This document shows positions 8,974-16,420 of a stretch of DNA of 64,000 nt, piece after piece. The stretch lies in assembly GCF_038561935.1 (NCBI RefSeq), contig NZ_CP102770.1, positions 7,068,001 to 7,132,000 on the forward strand, in the 5' to 3' direction. A program made the position numbers and the translations under genes. The notes under the pieces were generated by a model. The model saw nothing but the letters and a program-made list of their open reading frames with translations. It was not told the origin of the DNA and made no database searches. Within the stretch, counting starts at the first letter, position 1, and every line of letters starts with the position of its first letter. The DNA is from Myxococcus stipitatus (GTDB lineage Bacteria > Myxococcota > Myxococcia > Myxococcales > Myxococcaceae).

Positions 8974-9351
8974 GTGGCGACGACGGTGGTGGAGCAGGTT
9001 CGAGGCGCGGTCCGGAGCGAGCGGGCTTCCTATTACGCGTCACCCGCGTCGGTGGCGCTGCTGATGCTCAACCTGATGGACGGGCTGTTCACCCTGCTCT
9101 TCCTTCAGCTGGGCGTGGCGGAGGAGCTCAACCCGCTGATGCGCCTGGCGTACGAGCAGTCACCGCTCTTCTTCATGTTCGCCAAGCTGCTCATCGTGAA
9201 TGCGGGGCTGTGGCTGCTCTGCCTGCACCGCCGGCTGCGCGCCAGTCGCATCGCCATCCGCGCGGGCGCCGTCGTGTACGGCATCATCGTCATCTACCAT
9301 CTGGCTTTTCTGACCCACCTGGTTCTGCATTGGCCGGGAGCCCTTGGGTAG
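8974..9351 (+). CDS. DUF5658-like small membrane protein
   Basis: 125 residues with a GTG start and three predicted membrane helices. The segment LNLMDGLFTLLFLQLG...EELNPLMR followed by a second helix and a His-rich third helix matches the DUF5658 pattern as I know it; its function is unknown. It begins about 200 bp from the tdk start on the opposite strand and is followed, after 133 bp, by spoVG. Confidence 0.75.
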   Translation: MATTVVEQVRGAVRSERASYYASPASVALLMLNLMDGLFTLLFLQLGVAEELNPLMRLAYEQSPLFFMFAKLLIVNAGLWLLCLHRRLRASRIAIRAGAVVYGIIVIYHLAFLTHLVLHWPGALG

Positions 9352-9368
9352 TCCTGCTCGCCCCTCTG

Positions 9369-9391
9369 GATTGTGAGCGAGTGGAACAATC
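9369..9391. promoter_or_regulatory. inverted repeat upstream of spoVG
   Basis: GATTGT and ACAATC form an inverted repeat with an 11-base centre, about 95 bp before spoVG. The surrounding stretch is locally AT-richer than its neighbours. It could be an operator, but no clear -35/-10 pair was found next to it. Confidence 0.35.
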
Positions 9392-9484
9392 GCGATCAAA
9401 AGCCATCACCATACCCTTGCATTTTGCACCCGGTATGTCCCAGGCTTCCCGCCAGCTCCGACCTTTCGGGTTCGGGGGGGGACC

Positions 9485-9784
9485 ATGAACATCACCGACG
9501 TCCGGGTGTTTCCGGTCGAAGAGGACAAGCTCAAGGCGTACGTCACCATCACCCTGGATCACTGCTTCGTCATTCGCGACTTGAAGGTCATCCACGGCTC
9601 CTCGGGGCTGTTCATCGCGATGCCGGCGAAGAAGCGCAAGGATGGGACGTACAAGGATATCGCCCACCCGCTCAACGCGGACACACGCAGCCAGATGGAG
9701 CGTGTCATCCTCATCGAGTACGAGCGGCACCTCCATCAGGCGCAAGCCGGGACGCTCGGTCCGATGCCAGCGGATCTCGACTAA
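9485..9784 (+). CDS. spoVG: SpoVG family regulator
   Basis: 99 residues, the full length of the family, starting MNITDVRVFPVEEDKLKAYV and containing the conserved FVIRDLKVI and MPAKKRKDGTYKDIAHP stretches. SpoVG proteins are small nucleic-acid-binding regulators, known from Bacillus sporulation and from virulence control in other Gram-positives. In a fruiting-body-forming myxobacterium a developmental role is plausible but is inference. A GGGGGGG run ends a few bases before the ATG. prs starts 45 bp downstream. Confidence 0.95.
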   Translation: MNITDVRVFPVEEDKLKAYVTITLDHCFVIRDLKVIHGSSGLFIAMPAKKRKDGTYKDIAHPLNADTRSQMERVILIEYERHLHQAQAGTLGPMPADLD

Positions 9785-9829
9785 CATCCTTCCCATCCGC
9801 CCGTGTCCAGGTTAGTCAGCGGCCCCATC

Positions 9830-10780
9830 ATGCTGCCGCGCGACTTCAAGATCTTCGCCGGGAACTCGAATCCCGGCCTGGCTCACCGAATCTGCGAGTA
9901 CCTCAAGCGCCCCCTCGGCAAGGCAGAAGTGGGCCGCTTCTCCGACGGTGAGATCCACGTCGAGATTGGAGAGAACGTCCGCGGCCAGGACGTGTTCATC
10001 CTCCAGTCCACGTGCCCGCCGGCCAATGACCACCTGATGGAGCTGCTCATCATGTGCGACGCCCTGAAGCGGGCGAGCGCCGGCTCCATCACCGCCGTGA
10101 TGCCGTACTACGGCTACGCGCGGCAGGACCGGAAGGTGGCGCCGCGCACGCCCATCACCGCCAAGCTCATCGCGGATCTGCTGGAGGTCGCGGGCGCCGA
10201 GCGCGTGGTGTCCATGGACATGCACGCGGGGCAGATCCAGGGCTTCTTCAACATCCCCTCGGACCACCTGTATGGCTCGCCGGTGTTCCTCGAGGACCTG
10301 CGCAAGCGCTTCCCGGAGTCGCAGGAGCTCGTCATCGTCTCGCCCGACGCGGGCGGCGTGGAGCGCGCGCGCGCCTACTCCAAGCGCCTGAACACGGGCC
10401 TGGCCATCATCGACAAGCGCCGTCCGCGCCCCAACGCGTCCGAGGTGATGAACCTCATCGGCGATGTGTCCGGCAAGGACGCGGTGCTGGTGGACGACAT
10501 GGTGGACACCGCCGGCACGCTGGCCCAGGCCGCCGCGGCCCTCAAGGCCAAGGGCGCCCGCCGCGTGGTCGCCTACGCCGTGCACCCCATCCTCTCCGGC
10601 CCCGCCATCCAGCGCATCCAGGACTCGGTGCTCGAGGAGGTCGTCTTCACGGACACCGTGCCGCTGTCGGCCGCGGCCCAGGCGTGCGCGAAGATTCGCG
10701 TGCTCAACACGGACCGCCTCTTCGGCGAGGCCATTGCCCGCATCCACCGGGCGGACTCGCTCAGCTCGCTGTTCGTCTGA
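9830..10780 (+). CDS. prs: ribose-phosphate pyrophosphokinase
   Basis: 316 residues from the ATG at 9830, the normal Prs length; an in-frame GTG at 9803 would add nine residues. It makes PRPP from ribose 5-phosphate and ATP for nucleotide, histidine and tryptophan synthesis. Conserved sites seen: the FSDGE motif near residue 38, YYGYARQDRK near 96, the MDMHAGQIQGFF metal-binding motif and the PRPP loop VLVDDMVDTAGT near 220. It lies between spoVG and rplY. The PRPP-consuming upp and hpt genes are 2-3 kb away on the other strand. Confidence 0.97.
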   Translation: MLPRDFKIFAGNSNPGLAHRICEYLKRPLGKAEVGRFSDGEIHVEIGENVRGQDVFILQSTCPPANDHLMELLIMCDALKRASAGSITAVMPYYGYARQDRKVAPRTPITAKLIADLLEVAGAERVVSMDMHAGQIQGFFNIPSDHLYGSPVFLEDLRKRFPESQELVIVSPDAGGVERARAYSKRLNTGLAIIDKRRPRPNASEVMNLIGDVSGKDAVLVDDMVDTAGTLAQAAAALKAKGARRVVAYAVHPILSGPAIQRIQDSVLEEVVFTDTVPLSAAAQACAKIRVLNTDRLFGEAIARIHRADSLSSLFV

Positions 10781-10822
10781 CCTCCGGAGCGCCCGCCCGC
10801 CGGGCGACTTGACTCCATGTCG

Positions 10823-10845
10823 GGGGGCTGGCATGTCCGGCCCCC
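10823..10845 (+). terminator. hairpin after prs, no T-tract
   Basis: A nine-base-pair GC stem (GGGGGCTGG / CCGGCCCCC, one G-T pair, 5-base loop) lies about 40 bp after prs. No run of T follows, so it may be an mRNA-stabilising or pausing hairpin rather than an intrinsic terminator. Confidence 0.4.
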
Positions 10846-10960
10846 TCCACCGGTTCCCTTCACGTCATGGGCGCCGTCTTCGGGGCCCGCCACTGGGGCG
10901 GGATGCCGAGGGCGCCAGGGCACCGGTGAAAACCGCGGTACCCATCCCCAAGGATTTTCC

Positions 10961-11641
10961 ATGTCCACCGAGAAGAGCACCCTCGAGGCGAAGTCGCGTG
11001 AAGGTTCCGGCAAGGGCTTTGCCCGTCGCCTGCGGGCCCAGGGCCTGGTCCCCGCCGTGGTGTACGGCAAGCACGTGGAGAAGCCCGTGCACATCGCCGT
11101 GGACCCGAAGGCGGTCCGCACGGCCATCAACACGCCGCACAAGTTCAACACCCTCATCCAGCTGAAGCTGGCGAGCGGCTCCCACCAGGTCCTCCTGAAG
11201 GACTACCAGATGGACCCCGTCACCCGTGAAATCCTGCACGTGGATTTCATCGGCGTGCGTGAGAACGAGGCCGTGAAGGTGAACGTGCCGCTCGTGCTCA
11301 CGGGCAAGGCGCAGGGCGTGGCGGACGGTGGTCTGCTCACCCAGGCCCGCCGCGAGCTCGAGGTCTGGGCCCTGCCGGCGGCCATCCCGGAGCGCATCGA
11401 GGCGGACGTCACGGCGCTGAAGATCGCCGAGGCCATGCACGTCAACGACATCAAGCTGCCGGCGGGCGTCTCCATCAAGACGAACGTCAACTACACCATC
11501 GCGGTCATCAGCGCGCCCGAGGCGGCCGAGGCGGCTCCCGCGGCGGCGGCTGCTGCTGCGGCGGCTCCCGCGGCGGCGGCCAAGGCCGGCGACAAGGCGG
11601 CGGCTCCCGCGGCGGCGGCCAAGGCTCCCGCGAAGAAGTAG
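10961..11641 (+). CDS. rplY: 50S ribosomal protein L25 (Ctc type, long form)
   Basis: 226 residues from the ATG at 10961, which has AAGGA 6-7 nt upstream. The L25 domain (about 1-95, with RRLRAQGLVPAVVYGK) binds 5S rRNA. A TL5/Ctc-type C-terminal beta domain follows to about 190. The last ~40 residues are almost entirely Ala, Pro and Lys, encoded by imperfect repeats; such tails occur in other high-GC L25 genes. It lies in the order spoVG-prs-ctc-pth, as in Bacillus, where Ctc is a general-stress ribosomal protein. Confidence 0.95.
   Translation: MSTEKSTLEAKSREGSGKGFARRLRAQGLVPAVVYGKHVEKPVHIAVDPKAVRTAINTPHKFNTLIQLKLASGSHQVLLKDYQMDPVTREILHVDFIGVRENEAVKVNVPLVLTGKAQGVADGGLLTQARRELEVWALPAAIPERIEADVTALKIAEAMHVNDIKLPAGVSIKTNVNYTIAVISAPEAAEAAPAAAAAAAAAPAAAAKAGDKAAAPAAAAKAPAKK
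11531..11619 (+). repeat. three copies of a 20-bp repeat in the rplY tail
   Basis: GCGGCTCCCGCGGCGGCGGC occurs at 11531-11550, 11561-11580 and 11600-11619, in frame, encoding A-A-P-A-A-A-A units in the Ala/Lys tail of L25. The region is a likely site of length variation by slippage. Confidence 0.85.
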
Positions 11642-11665
11642 TCCTCTTCCGGTGTACCCTGGACT

Positions 11666-11704
11666 CGGGGCCGGCCTCTCTGGGGCCCGGCCCCGTTTCT
11701 TTTT
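11666..11704 (+). terminator. intrinsic terminator between rplY and pth
   Basis: A nine-base-pair GC stem (CGGGGCCGG at 11666-11674 with CCGGCCCCG at 11687-11695) is followed directly by TTTCTTTTT. The pth Shine-Dalgarno GGAG begins at the base after the T-run, so pth expression must come from read-through or a promoter inside rplY. Confidence 0.85.
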
Positions 11705-11713
11705 GGAGCTTTC

Positions 11714-12289
11714 ATGAAGCTCATCTGTGGCTTGGGCAACCCGGGGCGCGAGTACGAGCGACACCGGCACAACATCGGGTTCATGGCGGTGGAGGCGCTG
11801 CTCTCCCGGGCGCGCGCGGAGCTGAACCAGGAGAAGTTCGCCGCGAAGGTGGGCCAGGGCACGCTGGCCGGGGAGCGCATCCTCTTCATCGAGCCGCAGA
11901 CCTTCATGAACCTGTCCGGCCGTTCGGTGGCGGAGGCGGCGCGCTTCTACAAGGTCGCCCCCGAGGACGTGCTGGTCATCCACGACGAATTGGACCTGCC
12001 CCTGGGCCGGCTGCAGCTCAAGGCGGGCGGCGGCAGCGGCGGGCACAACGGCCTGAAGAGCATCGTCTCCAGCCTGGGCTCGGAGGCCTTCGTCCGCCTG
12101 CGCTTCGGCATCGACAAGCCCACGGGCCCCAACGCCCGCGAGCGCGTGGCCGGCTACGTCCTGTCCAACTTCGACGACGGGGAGCGCCGCCAGCTCGACG
12201 AGCTGATCGCCCGGGCCGTGGACATGACGGAGTGCTGGGTGCGGGACGGTCTGTCGGTGGCCATGAACCGCTTCAACCGGAAGGCCTGA
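11714..12289 (+). CDS. pth: peptidyl-tRNA hydrolase
   Basis: 191 residues, normal length. It releases peptides from prematurely dissociated peptidyl-tRNA. Conserved features: GLGNPGREYERHRHNIGF at the N-terminus with the catalytic His, EPQTFMNLSG, VIHDELDLPLG with the active-site Asp, and GGSGGHNGLKS. GGAG lies 5 nt before the ATG. It ends the spoVG-prs-rplY-pth block and is separated from rplY by an intrinsic terminator. Confidence 0.97.
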   Translation: MKLICGLGNPGREYERHRHNIGFMAVEALLSRARAELNQEKFAAKVGQGTLAGERILFIEPQTFMNLSGRSVAEAARFYKVAPEDVLVIHDELDLPLGRLQLKAGGGSGGHNGLKSIVSSLGSEAFVRLRFGIDKPTGPNARERVAGYVLSNFDDGERRQLDELIARAVDMTECWVRDGLSVAMNRFNRKA

Positions 12290-12333
12290 GGGGCCGGGCG
12301 CCTGGAGAACGGGCAGGCGGGCTTTGCGGGAGC

Positions 12334-12362
12334 TTGACTTGCCCGGGGGGCCCTCCTAGAAG
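12334..12362 (+). promoter_or_regulatory. sigma-70-type promoter of the rpsF operon
   Basis: TTGACT (12334-12339), a 17-base spacer and TAGAAG (12357-12362) give a good vegetative promoter. The start point would be near 12369, leaving a leader of about 185 bases before rpsF. Confidence 0.7.
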
Positions 12363-12412
12363 GCCCGTTCGCTCGCCGGATACCTGTCCGGTGGGATGTT
12401 CTTTTTCAGCTT

Positions 12413-12430
12413 CCCGTGTTGGTACACGGG
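12413..12430 (+). promoter_or_regulatory. hairpin in the rpsF leader
   Basis: CCCGTGT-TGGT-ACACGGG forms a perfect 7-bp stem with a 4-base loop in the untranslated leader. rpsF leaders in several phyla carry an RNA element bound by the S6:S18 complex for autoregulation. Whether this hairpin is part of such an element is inference; I could not confirm the conserved bulged CCG. Confidence 0.4.
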
Positions 12431-12552
12431 ACGTAGCGCGAGGGTGACGGGCGCGCGGTTTCCCGTTCCCGGTGGTGGCTCTTCGGGCCGCACGCCGTTT
12501 CCCCGCTCCTTGGATTGTCCAAGGGGCACTCGACCCCAAGGGGAGAGAAAAC

Positions 12553-13029
12553 ATGGCAGAGACGCAGGCCGCGCAGCGGCTTCGTGAGTACGAGACCATC
12601 TTCCTGGTCAAGCCGGACCTGACGGATGACAACGTGGACAAGCTCAAGGAGCGCGTCCGTGGCATCGTCAGCCGCGAGGGTGGCAAGGTCCTCCGCTTCA
12701 CGGTGTGGGGCAAGAAGAAGACCCTGTTCCCCGTCGCCAAGCAGCCCCGCGCCATCTACGTGCACGCCAGCTACCTGGGCGGCTCGAAGCTGGTGGCCGA
12801 GGTGGAGCGCAACCTGAAGAACCTCGATGAGGTCACCCGCTACATCTCCGTGAAGGTCGCGGACGAGGTGGACCCCGAGACGCGCCCGGTCCTCGAGGAC
12901 CTGAAGCTGGCCGGTGACGTGGAGGAGACCCGTCCTGGCGCTGCGCCTGACCGCGACGGTGGCTTCCGCGGCGAGAGCGGCGAGGAGTCCAGCAGCGAGT
13001 CGGAGGAGGAGTCGTCCGAGGAGGCCTGA
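12553..13029 (+). CDS. rpsF: 30S ribosomal protein S6
   Basis: 158 residues from the ATG at 12553 with GGGGAGAG upstream. The S6 domain (about 10-105, starting LREYETIFLVKPDLTDD) pairs with S18 on the platform of the small subunit. After it comes a tail of about 45 residues, rich in Glu and Ser and ending in a strongly acidic stretch. E. coli S6 also ends in Glu residues added by RimK; here the acidity is encoded. First gene of rpsF-rpsR-rplI. Confidence 0.96.
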   Translation: MAETQAAQRLREYETIFLVKPDLTDDNVDKLKERVRGIVSREGGKVLRFTVWGKKKTLFPVAKQPRAIYVHASYLGGSKLVAEVERNLKNLDEVTRYISVKVADEVDPETRPVLEDLKLAGDVEETRPGAAPDRDGGFRGESGEESSSESEEESSEEA

Positions 13030-13079
13030 GCGCCACCTGGGACATTCTCTAGGGACCTATCCAGGAAACGAGAATTTTC

Positions 13080-13469
13080 ATGAGCAACGGTATGGACAGC
13101 AAGACGGGCTCTTCGGCGGCGGGCGGCCGCGGTGGTGGCTTCGGCGGCGGTGGCCCTCGGGGTGACCGTGGTGGCGACCGTGGTGACCGCGGCGGCGACC
13201 GGGGTGACCGTGGCATGGGCGGCGATGACGAGAAGCGCGGCGGTGGCCGTGGCTTCAGCCGCAAGAAGATCTGCCGGTTCTGCGCGGAGAAGAACGCGTC
13301 GGTGGACTTCAAGGACCAGGCGACGCTGAAGTACTTCGTCACCGAGCGCGGCAAGATCATCCCCCGCCGCATCTCCGGCAACTGCGCGAAGCACCAGCGC
13401 GAGGTGGCCACGGCCATCAAGCGCGCCCGTGGTATCGCGCTGCTCCCCTACAACGCGGTGGTCGGCTGA
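13080..13469 (+). CDS. rpsR: 30S ribosomal protein S18, zinc-binding type with Gly/Arg/Asp-rich N-terminus
   Basis: 129 residues against the usual 75-80. The extra ~55 N-terminal residues are glycine-rich with repeated GDRGGDR units. The conserved S18 domain then starts at RKKICRFC and includes YFVTERGKIIPRRISG. CRFC plus the later CAKH supply the ligands of a C+ (zinc) S18. It lies 50 bp after rpsF and 28 bp before rplI. An internal Met codon at 13092 is an alternative start that would keep the extension. Confidence 0.95.
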   Translation: MSNGMDSKTGSSAAGGRGGGFGGGGPRGDRGGDRGDRGGDRGDRGMGGDDEKRGGGRGFSRKKICRFCAEKNASVDFKDQATLKYFVTERGKIIPRRISGNCAKHQREVATAIKRARGIALLPYNAVVG

Positions 13470-13497
13470 GCGCCGGGTCCACAACAGGAGACTGAAC

Positions 13498-13941
13498 ATG
13501 AAGGTCATTCTGCGTGAGGACATCGAGAACCTCGGCAAGTCCGGGGAGCTCGTCACCGTGAAGGACGGCTTCGGCCGCAACTACCTCCTGCCTCGCAAGA
13601 AGGCGGTTCTGGCCAGCGAGCAGAACCTCCGTCAGCTCGAGCACGAGAAGGCGGTCATCACCGCCCGCAACGCCAAGCTGAAGGGCGCCGCGGAGGAGCA
13701 GGCGAAGAAGGTCGGCTCCATCAAGGTCACCATCAAGCGCAAGGTCGGCGAGCAGGACAAGCTGTTCGGCTCCGTCACCGCGCTGGACATCGCCGAGGCC
13801 GTGGCGTCCCAGGGCCAGACGGTGGACCGCCGCGCCATCCACCTGCCCGAGCCCATCAAGACGCTCGGCAGCTTCGAGGTGGAGCTGCGCCTGCACCGCG
13901 AGGTGACGGCGAAGATCAAGGTCGAGGTCGCCGCCGAGTAA
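13498..13941 (+). CDS. rplI: 50S ribosomal protein L9
   Basis: 147 residues, normal length, with the L9 signature GFGRNYLLPRKKAVLAS in the N-terminal domain, a long central helix and a C-terminal domain. The start is the ATG at 13498, which has ACAGGAG upstream. L9 binds 23S rRNA near L1 and helps reading-frame maintenance. Last gene of rpsF-rpsR-rplI; a strong terminator follows. Confidence 0.97.
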   Translation: MKVILREDIENLGKSGELVTVKDGFGRNYLLPRKKAVLASEQNLRQLEHEKAVITARNAKLKGAAEEQAKKVGSIKVTIKRKVGEQDKLFGSVTALDIAEAVASQGQTVDRRAIHLPEPIKTLGSFEVELRLHREVTAKIKVEVAAE

Positions 13942-13971
13942 CGGCGCGCTGCCACGCACCTGCTTCACAAG

Positions 13972-14002
13972 AGGCCGTCCGGGGAGACCCGGGCGGCCTT
14001 TT
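13972..14002 (+). terminator. intrinsic terminator after rplI
   Basis: A 12-bp stem (AGGCCGTCCGGG / CCCGGGCGGCCT with one G-T pair, GAGA loop) is followed by TTTT. It closes the ribosomal protein operon and separates it from the acyltransferase gene. Confidence 0.85.
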
Positions 14003-14103
14003 GCGTGGGCGTCCGGTTGGCGCCGCCGCCAGTCCGTCCCGCGACAGTCCCGAGGAGGGCTCCGGGCGGAGTGCATATCCCGGGAGGCACTGGAGGCTCA
14101 CCC

Positions 14104-15273
14104 ATGAGCACGCCCGCGCCCTTCCCTGCTTCACCCAGTGACGCCCACCGCCCCGACCTGGACTGGCTCCGCGTCGTCGCCATCCTGGTGCTGCACTTCT
14201 TCCACACGGGGATGATGTTCAACACGTGGGACTGGCACCTCAAGTCACCCGTGGCGCTCCCCGCGCTGGAGTGGCCCATGGACATCCTGCACCACGTGCG
14301 CATGCCGCTGCTGATGGTCGTCTCGGGCATGGGCACGGCGCTCGCGCTGCGGCATCGCTCCGTGCGGGCCTTCGCCGGGGACAGGACGCGGAGGCTCCTG
14401 GTGCCGGTGCTCTTCGGGATGCTCGTGGTGGTGCCGCCGCAGATCTACGTGGAGCGGGTGTTCCGCGGGGCGTTCCAGGGCGGCTATGCGGACTTCTACC
14501 CGTCCGTGTTCACGCTCGTGCCCTATCCCGCGGGGAGCCTGAGCTGGCACCACCTCTGGTTCGTCGTCTACCTCTTCGTCTACTGCGTGCTCGCGCTGCC
14601 GCTGTTCGCGTGGCTGGGCCAGCCGCGCTCGAAGCCCTGGCTGGAGAAGCTGGAGGCGTGGCTGTGCCGGGGGACGAACGTCGTGTGGTTGGCCGCGCCG
14701 CTCGCGCTCAATGACCTGTGGCTGCATGCCTATCCGGTGACGCACGGGCTATTCGATGATCCACGCAACTTCGGCCACTACGTGTGGCTGTTCCTCGCGG
14801 GGCACCTCCTCGGGCGGGCTCCGCGCCTCGGAGAGGTGCTCGTGGAGCGCCGCTGGGTATTGCTGGGAGCCTCCGCGGTGCTCTTCGCGGTGATGGCGCC
14901 GGAGAACGAGTTCCCGCTCGTGCCGGAGACACTCGGCGCCGCGTCGTCGCAGTGGCTCTTCATCCTCACGGCGCTGGCGTGGGCCCGCCGGTGCATCCAG
15001 ACGCGCCGCCCGTGGCTGCGGTACGCGGCGGAGCGCTCGTACCCGTTCTACATCCTCCACCAGACGGTCATCATCGTCGTGGGCTTCGCCCTGCTGCACC
15101 TGCCGGTGGGGCCGTGGACGCTCTTCGGCTGCGTGCTGGTGTCGTCCTTCCTGGTGACGTGGGTGCTGAGCGAAGCGGTGGCCCGCCTGTCCTGGCTTCG
15201 GCCCTTCTTCGGCCTGAAGGCCCGCGAGCCCCAGGCCCGCGCCGCTCCCGCGCTGCCAGGGCATACTGCGTGA
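14104..15273 (+). CDS. acyltransferase family (acyltransferase-3/OpgC-like) membrane protein
   Basis: 389 residues from the ATG at 14104 with GGAGG 8 nt upstream. About ten membrane helices, an N-terminal LDWLRVVAILVLHFFH segment with the conserved early helix and His, and R-R-L-L-V-P in the loop after the third helix are typical of acyltransferase-3 enzymes. These move acyl groups onto extracytoplasmic glycans or lipids; the acceptor is unknown. It begins after the rplI terminator and is followed 10 bp later by the LytS-type kinase on the same strand. Confidence 0.88.
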   Translation: MSTPAPFPASPSDAHRPDLDWLRVVAILVLHFFHTGMMFNTWDWHLKSPVALPALEWPMDILHHVRMPLLMVVSGMGTALALRHRSVRAFAGDRTRRLLVPVLFGMLVVVPPQIYVERVFRGAFQGGYADFYPSVFTLVPYPAGSLSWHHLWFVVYLFVYCVLALPLFAWLGQPRSKPWLEKLEAWLCRGTNVVWLAAPLALNDLWLHAYPVTHGLFDDPRNFGHYVWLFLAGHLLGRAPRLGEVLVERRWVLLGASAVLFAVMAPENEFPLVPETLGAASSQWLFILTALAWARRCIQTRRPWLRYAAERSYPFYILHQTVIIVVGFALLHLPVGPWTLFGCVLVSSFLVTWVLSEAVARLSWLRPFFGLKAREPQARAAPALPGHTA

Positions 15274-15283
15274 TGGACCTCCC

Positions 15284-16420
15284 ATGGCCCCCCTCCTCGC
15301 CTCCAGCTCCGCGACGCAGCCGCGCCCCTGGCGATGGCCACGCGTCCGACTCCAGCCCGCGCTCGCGACCTTCGCCCTCTGCCTCGTGGTGGGCGTGTCG
15401 TACGGCAGCGCGGTGCGGTTGGACCAGCTCGCCAACGGCCTCACGACGCTGCCGGCGTCGCGCGCCTACTTCTGGGAAATCACCGGAGCGCTGTCGGCGT
15501 GGTTGGCGCTGCCCATCATCCAGTTCGCCGCGCTCAACGCCCCGTCTCCGCGCGTGGGGTGGCCGCGCTTCCTGGCCGTGCACGGGCTGACGTTTCCGCT
15601 CTACTCGACGGTGCACATCCTGCTCATGCTGGGCATGCGCCACCCGCTCTACGCGGTCCTCGGCTGGGGGGAGTACGAGTACGGACCGCTCGGCTTCCGC
15701 CTGCCGATGGAGGTGGCAAAGGACGTGATTGCCTACAGCCTGGGGGCAACGGTCATCGTCCTCCTCGCCGCGTGGCGGGAGCGGCACGAGCGGGCCCTGC
15801 GGGCCGCCGAGCTCGAAGGCGAGCTCCGGGCCGCGCAGCTTCGGGCCCTCACCGGACAGCTCCATCCGCACTTCCTCTTCAACTCGCTGCACGCCATCAG
15901 CTCCGTCATGTACGAGGACCTGCCGCGCACGGACAGGCTCCTCAGCGACCTGGGTCAGGTGCTCCGGGCCAGCCTGGAGCGCGGTGAGCCCACCTGGACG
16001 CTGGCCGAGGAACGCGCGCACGCGGGGCGCTTCATCTCGCTGCTGTCGGCGCGCTTCGGAGACAGGCTCTCGGTGCGCTGGAGCGTGGACCCGGGACTGG
16101 AGTCGGCGCAGGTCCCCTGCTTCGCCTTGCAGACGCTGGTGGAGAACGCGGTGAAGCACAACCAGGACCGTCGTGAGGCGCTGGAGGTGCGAATCCGCGC
16201 GCAGGCGGAGCAAGGGCTGTGGCGCCTGGAGGTCGAGGACACGGGGCGAGGCTTTGGTGAGGACTCCCCCGCCGCGGGCCCTCGCGTGGGTCTCTCGCAC
16301 CTGGAGCAGGTGCTGTCGCTGCTGCATGGAGCGCAGGCGCGGCTGGAGCGAGGCCAAGGCCCCGAGGGAGGCGCACGCGTGTCGCTGACGCTGCCGATGC
16401 AGCCTGGAGTCAGGCCGTGA
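15284..16420 (+). CDS. LytS/YehU-type sensor histidine kinase
   Basis: 378 residues. Four N-terminal membrane helices (roughly residues 20-170), a short coiled segment, then the His-kinase domain of the LytS class: LHPHFLFNSLHAISSVMYED carries the phospho-accepting His, and LVENAVKHN and DTGRGF are the N and G boxes of the ATPase. The stop overlaps the start of the LytTR regulator gene by 4 nt (GTGA), so they form a co-translated two-component pair. The signal is unknown. Confidence 0.92.
   Translation: MAPLLASSSATQPRPWRWPRVRLQPALATFALCLVVGVSYGSAVRLDQLANGLTTLPASRAYFWEITGALSAWLALPIIQFAALNAPSPRVGWPRFLAVHGLTFPLYSTVHILLMLGMRHPLYAVLGWGEYEYGPLGFRLPMEVAKDVIAYSLGATVIVLLAAWRERHERALRAAELEGELRAAQLRALTGQLHPHFLFNSLHAISSVMYEDLPRTDRLLSDLGQVLRASLERGEPTWTLAEERAHAGRFISLLSARFGDRLSVRWSVDPGLESAQVPCFALQTLVENAVKHNQDRREALEVRIRAQAEQGLWRLEVEDTGRGFGEDSPAAGPRVGLSHLEQVLSLLHGAQARLERGQGPEGGARVSLTLPMQPGVRP

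Noticed and set aside
9361..9484. A sigma-54 promoter before spoVG
   Set aside because: No TGGC-N-GC pair with correct spacing was found; only an inverted repeat is visible.
11531..11619. A CRISPR-like array in the rplY 3' end
   Set aside because: The repeats are in frame, GC-only and encode an Ala/Pro/Lys tail; spacers are short and similar to the repeat.
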